This document shows positions 61,970-64,000 of a stretch of DNA of 64,000 nucleotides, piece by piece (the stretch's first letter is position 1; each line of letters begins with the position of its first letter). Made by a program: the position numbers and the translations under genes. The DNA is from Microthrixaceae bacterium (GTDB lineage: Bacteria > Actinomycetota > Acidimicrobiia > Acidimicrobiales > Microtrichaceae). The notes under the pieces are model-generated. The model searched no databases. It was given only the letters and a program-made list of their open reading frames with translations, and was not told the DNA's origin. The DNA lies in the NCBI GenBank assembly GCA_023957995.1, contig JAMLGK010000004.1:62001-126000 (forward strand), written 5' to 3'.

Positions 61970-62710
61970 TCATTCCACGGGCGTGTCGAGGACCTGTAGG
62001 CGCACCCGACGGAAGCCCTTCCCCTTCGACTGCACCTTGGTCACGCGGAGCCCGCCCACCTCAGCGGTAGAACCCACATGTGTGCCGCCGTCCGCCTGGC
62101 GGTCCAGGCCCGCTATGTCCACCACCCGAACCTCCGGAACCGACTCGGGGATCAGGCTCACCTTCGTGCGGATCAGGCTCTCGTCGAGCAGCGCCTCCGC
62201 ACGCGGCAGGAACGAGACCGAGATGGGCCGGTCGGCGAGTACCTCGGCATTGAGGGCCCGCTCGAGGTCCTGGGCGAACCCGTCCGGTGGTTCCGGGAAC
62301 TCGAAGTCCAACCGACCCGACAACGGTTCCATGTTGCCTCCGGTGACCACGACACCGTGATCGCGCCACATGACCCCGCAGAGAATGTGCATCGCCGTGT
62401 GGGTGCGCATCAACTGGTGGCGACGTTGGCTGTCGACCACGACCTCCACGGTCTCACCCACCTCGGGCGGGTGCTCCCCCTCGGCGAGGGTGTGGACCAG
62501 CCGTTCGTGATTCCCGGGATCATGGCGCACGCTCACGACCTGGCGGCCTGCGATGGTGCCGGTGTCGCTGGGTTGTCCGCCACCGGTTGCGTACATGACG
62601 GTCCGATCCAGCTCGACCTCGTGCAATCCGCTGTCGCCCACATCGACCAGGACGACCTCGGACCTGCAGCTGAACATCGAGGAGTCGGCGAGGTAGAGCT
62701 GTTCTGTCAT
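61970..62710 (-). CDS. Alanyl-tRNA editing protein AlaX
   Basis: Trans-editing hydrolase that deacylates mischarged Ser/Gly-tRNA(Ala), related to the AlaRS editing domain. The first zinc pair is HTAMHIL (HxxxH, about residues 103-109), and the second site reads DGGTHVGST where AlaRS has CGGTH, so the Cys ligand is Asp here. MYATGGGQPSDTG and the closing KVQSKGKGFRRV match the family. 246 residues. Divergent from nucS, 29 bases apart. Confidence 0.9.
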   Translation of the reverse strand: MTEQLYLADSSMFSCRSEVVLVDVGDSGLHEVELDRTVMYATGGGQPSDTGTIAGRQVVSVRHDPGNHERLVHTLAEGEHPPEVGETVEVVVDSQRRHQLMRTHTAMHILCGVMWRDHGVVVTGGNMEPLSGRLDFEFPEPPDGFAQDLERALNAEVLADRPISVSFLPRAEALLDESLIRTKVSLIPESVPEVRVVDIAGLDRQADGGTHVGSTAEVGGLRVTKVQSKGKGFRRVRLQVLDTPVE

Positions 62711-62725
62711 GAGCTGATTCTGGCC

Positions 62726-62731
62726 TACTGT
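62726..62731 (+). promoter_or_regulatory. Leaderless -10 box of nucS
   Basis: TACTGT lies 8 bases before the ATG at 62740, inside the 29-base divergent gap with alaX. Confidence 0.5.
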
Positions 62732-62739
62732 GCCCTGCG

Positions 62740-63399
62740 ATGCGTCTGGTGATTGCACGCTGCACGGTTGACTACCAGGGCCGGCTGGCCGCGCACCTGC
62801 CCGAGGCGATTCGCCTGATCATGGTCAAGGCCGATGGATGCGTGGCGATCCACGCCGACGGCGGTGCCTACAAACCGCTCAACTGGATGAACGCCCCCAA
62901 CAAGCTCTCCGAGGACGGCGACACCTGGACGGTCACCAACCCTGCCCAGGAATCACTCACGATCACCGTGCACGAGATCATCTCCGACAGCGACCATGAC
63001 CTCGGGATCGATCCCGGCCTCGTCAAGGACGGGGTCGAGGCCCACCTCCAGGAGCTGTTGGCCGCGGATCCCACCACGCTCGGCGACGAACTCGAGCTGG
63101 TTCGTCGCGAGTACCCGACCGACATCGGTCCCGTCGACCTCCTGTGCCGGGATGCCGAGGGCACGGCCGTCGCCGTAGAGGTGAAGCGGCGTGGCGAGAT
63201 CGATGGTGTCGAACAACTGGCGCGCTACCTCGAGCGCCTCGAACGTGACCCGATTCTGCGAGGGGTCAAGGGAGTGTTCGCCGCGCAGGTGGTCAAGCCG
63301 CAGGCCAGGGTTCTGGCAGAGAGCCGCGGTATCCGCTGGGTGGAGATCGACTACGACGCCCTGAGGGGTATCGAGCGACCGCAGATGCGGTTGTTCTGA
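62740..63399 (+). CDS. nucS: Mismatch-specific endonuclease NucS (EndoMS)
   Basis: NucS cuts both strands at G-T, G-G and T-T mismatches and is the core of the MutS/MutL-independent mismatch repair of Actinobacteria and archaea. 219 residues. N-terminal DNA-binding/dimerisation part: [44 protein letters not shown]-terminal RecB-like nuclease: [29 protein letters not shown]. The last residues QMRLF fit a beta-clamp-binding peptide. Leaderless start. Confidence 0.97.
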   Translation: MRLVIARCTVDYQGRLAAHLPEAIRLIMVKADGCVAIHADGGAYKPLNWMNAPNKLSEDGDTWTVTNPAQESLTITVHEIISDSDHDLGIDPGLVKDGVEAHLQELLAADPTTLGDELELVRREYPTDIGPVDLLCRDAEGTAVAVEVKRRGEIDGVEQLARYLERLERDPILRGVKGVFAAQVVKPQARVLAESRGIRWVEIDYDALRGIERPQMRLF

Positions 63400-63556
63400 T
63401 CTGAGCTCTGCCAGCTCGGGTCCACCACGGAGGGGCTCCGCTAACCCAGCACACCGCGGCGGTAGCCTTGCGGAGGCCCATCCGGCCCGGACCAGCCGCC
63501 CCGCGGTGGATCCCGTCGTGCACCACAGTTGCAGGACCACGAGGAAGACCCGAGGC

Positions 63557-64000
63557 GTGCACACATCTGACCCAGAGGACAACCCGGCCCGGCACGACCC
63601 CGATGGTTCCGGCGTACCCGGTACCACCGTGTCGGAACTACCGGTGACTGCGACCTCCCCAGCGGTGGGCAACGGCGGCGATTCCGTTCCCACACCCCCA
63701 CCGGACGAACCGGGGGTCCGGGTGCAGCGGACCCGTCCGAGTCGTTGGCCGAAACGACTCGCGATCGCATTGGCGATCCCGGTCGCCGCGGTGTTGTTGA
63801 TCATCGCGGCCTGGGCGATGGACACCTGGTTGGCCGGTGACACGGTGGCTCGCAACACCGACCTCGCCGGTGAGCCGGTGGGCGGCATGGACGCCGCACA
63901 ACTCGAGGCGACCGTGGACGACCTGGCGACCCAGCTGCCCGACACCGAGGTGGTGATCGACGCAGGTGACGTGACCCTGACGAGCACGGCCGGCGAGCTG
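63557..64000 (+). CDS. Membrane-anchored VanW/peptidoglycan-binding-type protein (N-terminal part)
   Basis: Runs off the window after 148 codons. A disordered Pro/Asp-rich cytoplasmic stretch (1-60) is followed by RPSRWPKRLAIALAIPVAAVLLIIAAWAM (one membrane helix, about 61-83). An external repeat follows: TVARNTDLAGEPVGGMDAAQLEATVDDL, split here for description, which resembles the PG_binding_4/VanW N-terminal unit (VARNVxVAGxxVGGMSxxEL). The start GTG 63557 is preceded by GAGG. Whether it ends in a VanW or L,D-transpeptidase domain cannot be seen. Confidence 0.75.
   Translation, partial: MHTSDPEDNPARHDPDGSGVPGTTVSELPVTATSPAVGNGGDSVPTPPPDEPGVRVQRTRPSRWPKRLAIALAIPVAAVLLIIAAWAMDTWLAGDTVARNTDLAGEPVGGMDAAQLEATVDDLATQLPDTEVVIDAGDVTLTSTAGEL

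Noticed and set aside
1-64000. CRISPR array, prophage, transposase or integrase
   Set aside because: No spaced 25-40 base repeats and no transposase, integrase or phage structural motifs were seen; the tandem repeats are short and contiguous.
1-64000. tRNA or rRNA genes
   Set aside because: Gaps were scanned by eye for a T-loop GGTTCGAATCC with cloverleaf arms. GGTTCG runs at 8340-8410 belong to a tandem repeat without other tRNA arms.

Overview
The window is a stretch of chromosome from a high-GC actinomycete. The closest fit is class Acidimicrobiia, inferred from gene content and not from any database search. Pointers are a fused 2-oxoglutarate dehydrogenase (Kgd type), GTP-dependent PEP carboxykinase, the MutS-independent mismatch endonuclease NucS, a UvrD2-type helicase with a C-terminal HRDC domain, a MshB/Mca-like deacetylase, a SepIVA-like septation protein, an F420-type LLM oxidoreductase, and many promoters that appear leaderless. 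I see no phage, plasmid, insertion sequence, CRISPR array, rRNA or tRNA. No gap between genes exceeds 300 bases.

Bases 1-26300 hold the ancient translation/secretion/cell-division block, mostly on the minus strand: comM, yraN, rplS, trmD, rimM, khpA, rpsP and ffh; then (after three accessory genes) ftsY; then smc, an Fpg-like gene, rnc, acpP, rpmF, DUF177, sepIVA, coaD and rsmD; then a lipoprotein, recG, a degenerate DAK2/FakA-like gene and, facing away, rpmB. A moxR-DUF58-VWA operon sits in the opposite orientation between ftsY and smc. Two members of this block look catalytically altered: the Fpg-like protein (16892-17725) has lost most DNA-contact and zinc residues, and the DAK2-like protein (24888-25868) lacks the ATP/Mg aspartates and the C-terminal domain.

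Bases 26300-45600 are metabolic and regulatory: a cold-shock-like protein, pckG, a GCS2-type ligase with an M20 amidohydrolase, a LmbE deacetylase, a TetR regulator divergent from a metal-dependent hydrolase, a CoA-transferase/alpha-beta hydrolase pair under a perfect palindromic operator, nagA, an LLM-galT-galK operon, a PH-SHOCT membrane protein, uvrD2, a thioesterase and xthA.

Bases 45600-64000 carry kgd, a HAD phosphatase, an unusual NYN-ribonuclease/S1/histone-tail fusion, ettA, a Lys-rich zinc protein, the sulfate-activation genes cysDNC divergent from cysQ-ubiB, typA, a DUF4395 protein, alaX divergent from nucS, and the start of a VanW/peptidoglycan-binding-type membrane protein cut by the window end.

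The strongest candidates for something new are the three-domain RNA/nucleic-acid-binding fusion at 50285-51649, which has EttA and a Lys-rich zinc protein as neighbours, and the two syntenic but catalytically stripped housekeeping proteins. Two genome-style features recur: -10 boxes (TANNNT) 6-8 bases before the start codon of about 16 genes, which also fix several start codons, and short tandem repeats that straddle gene ends.
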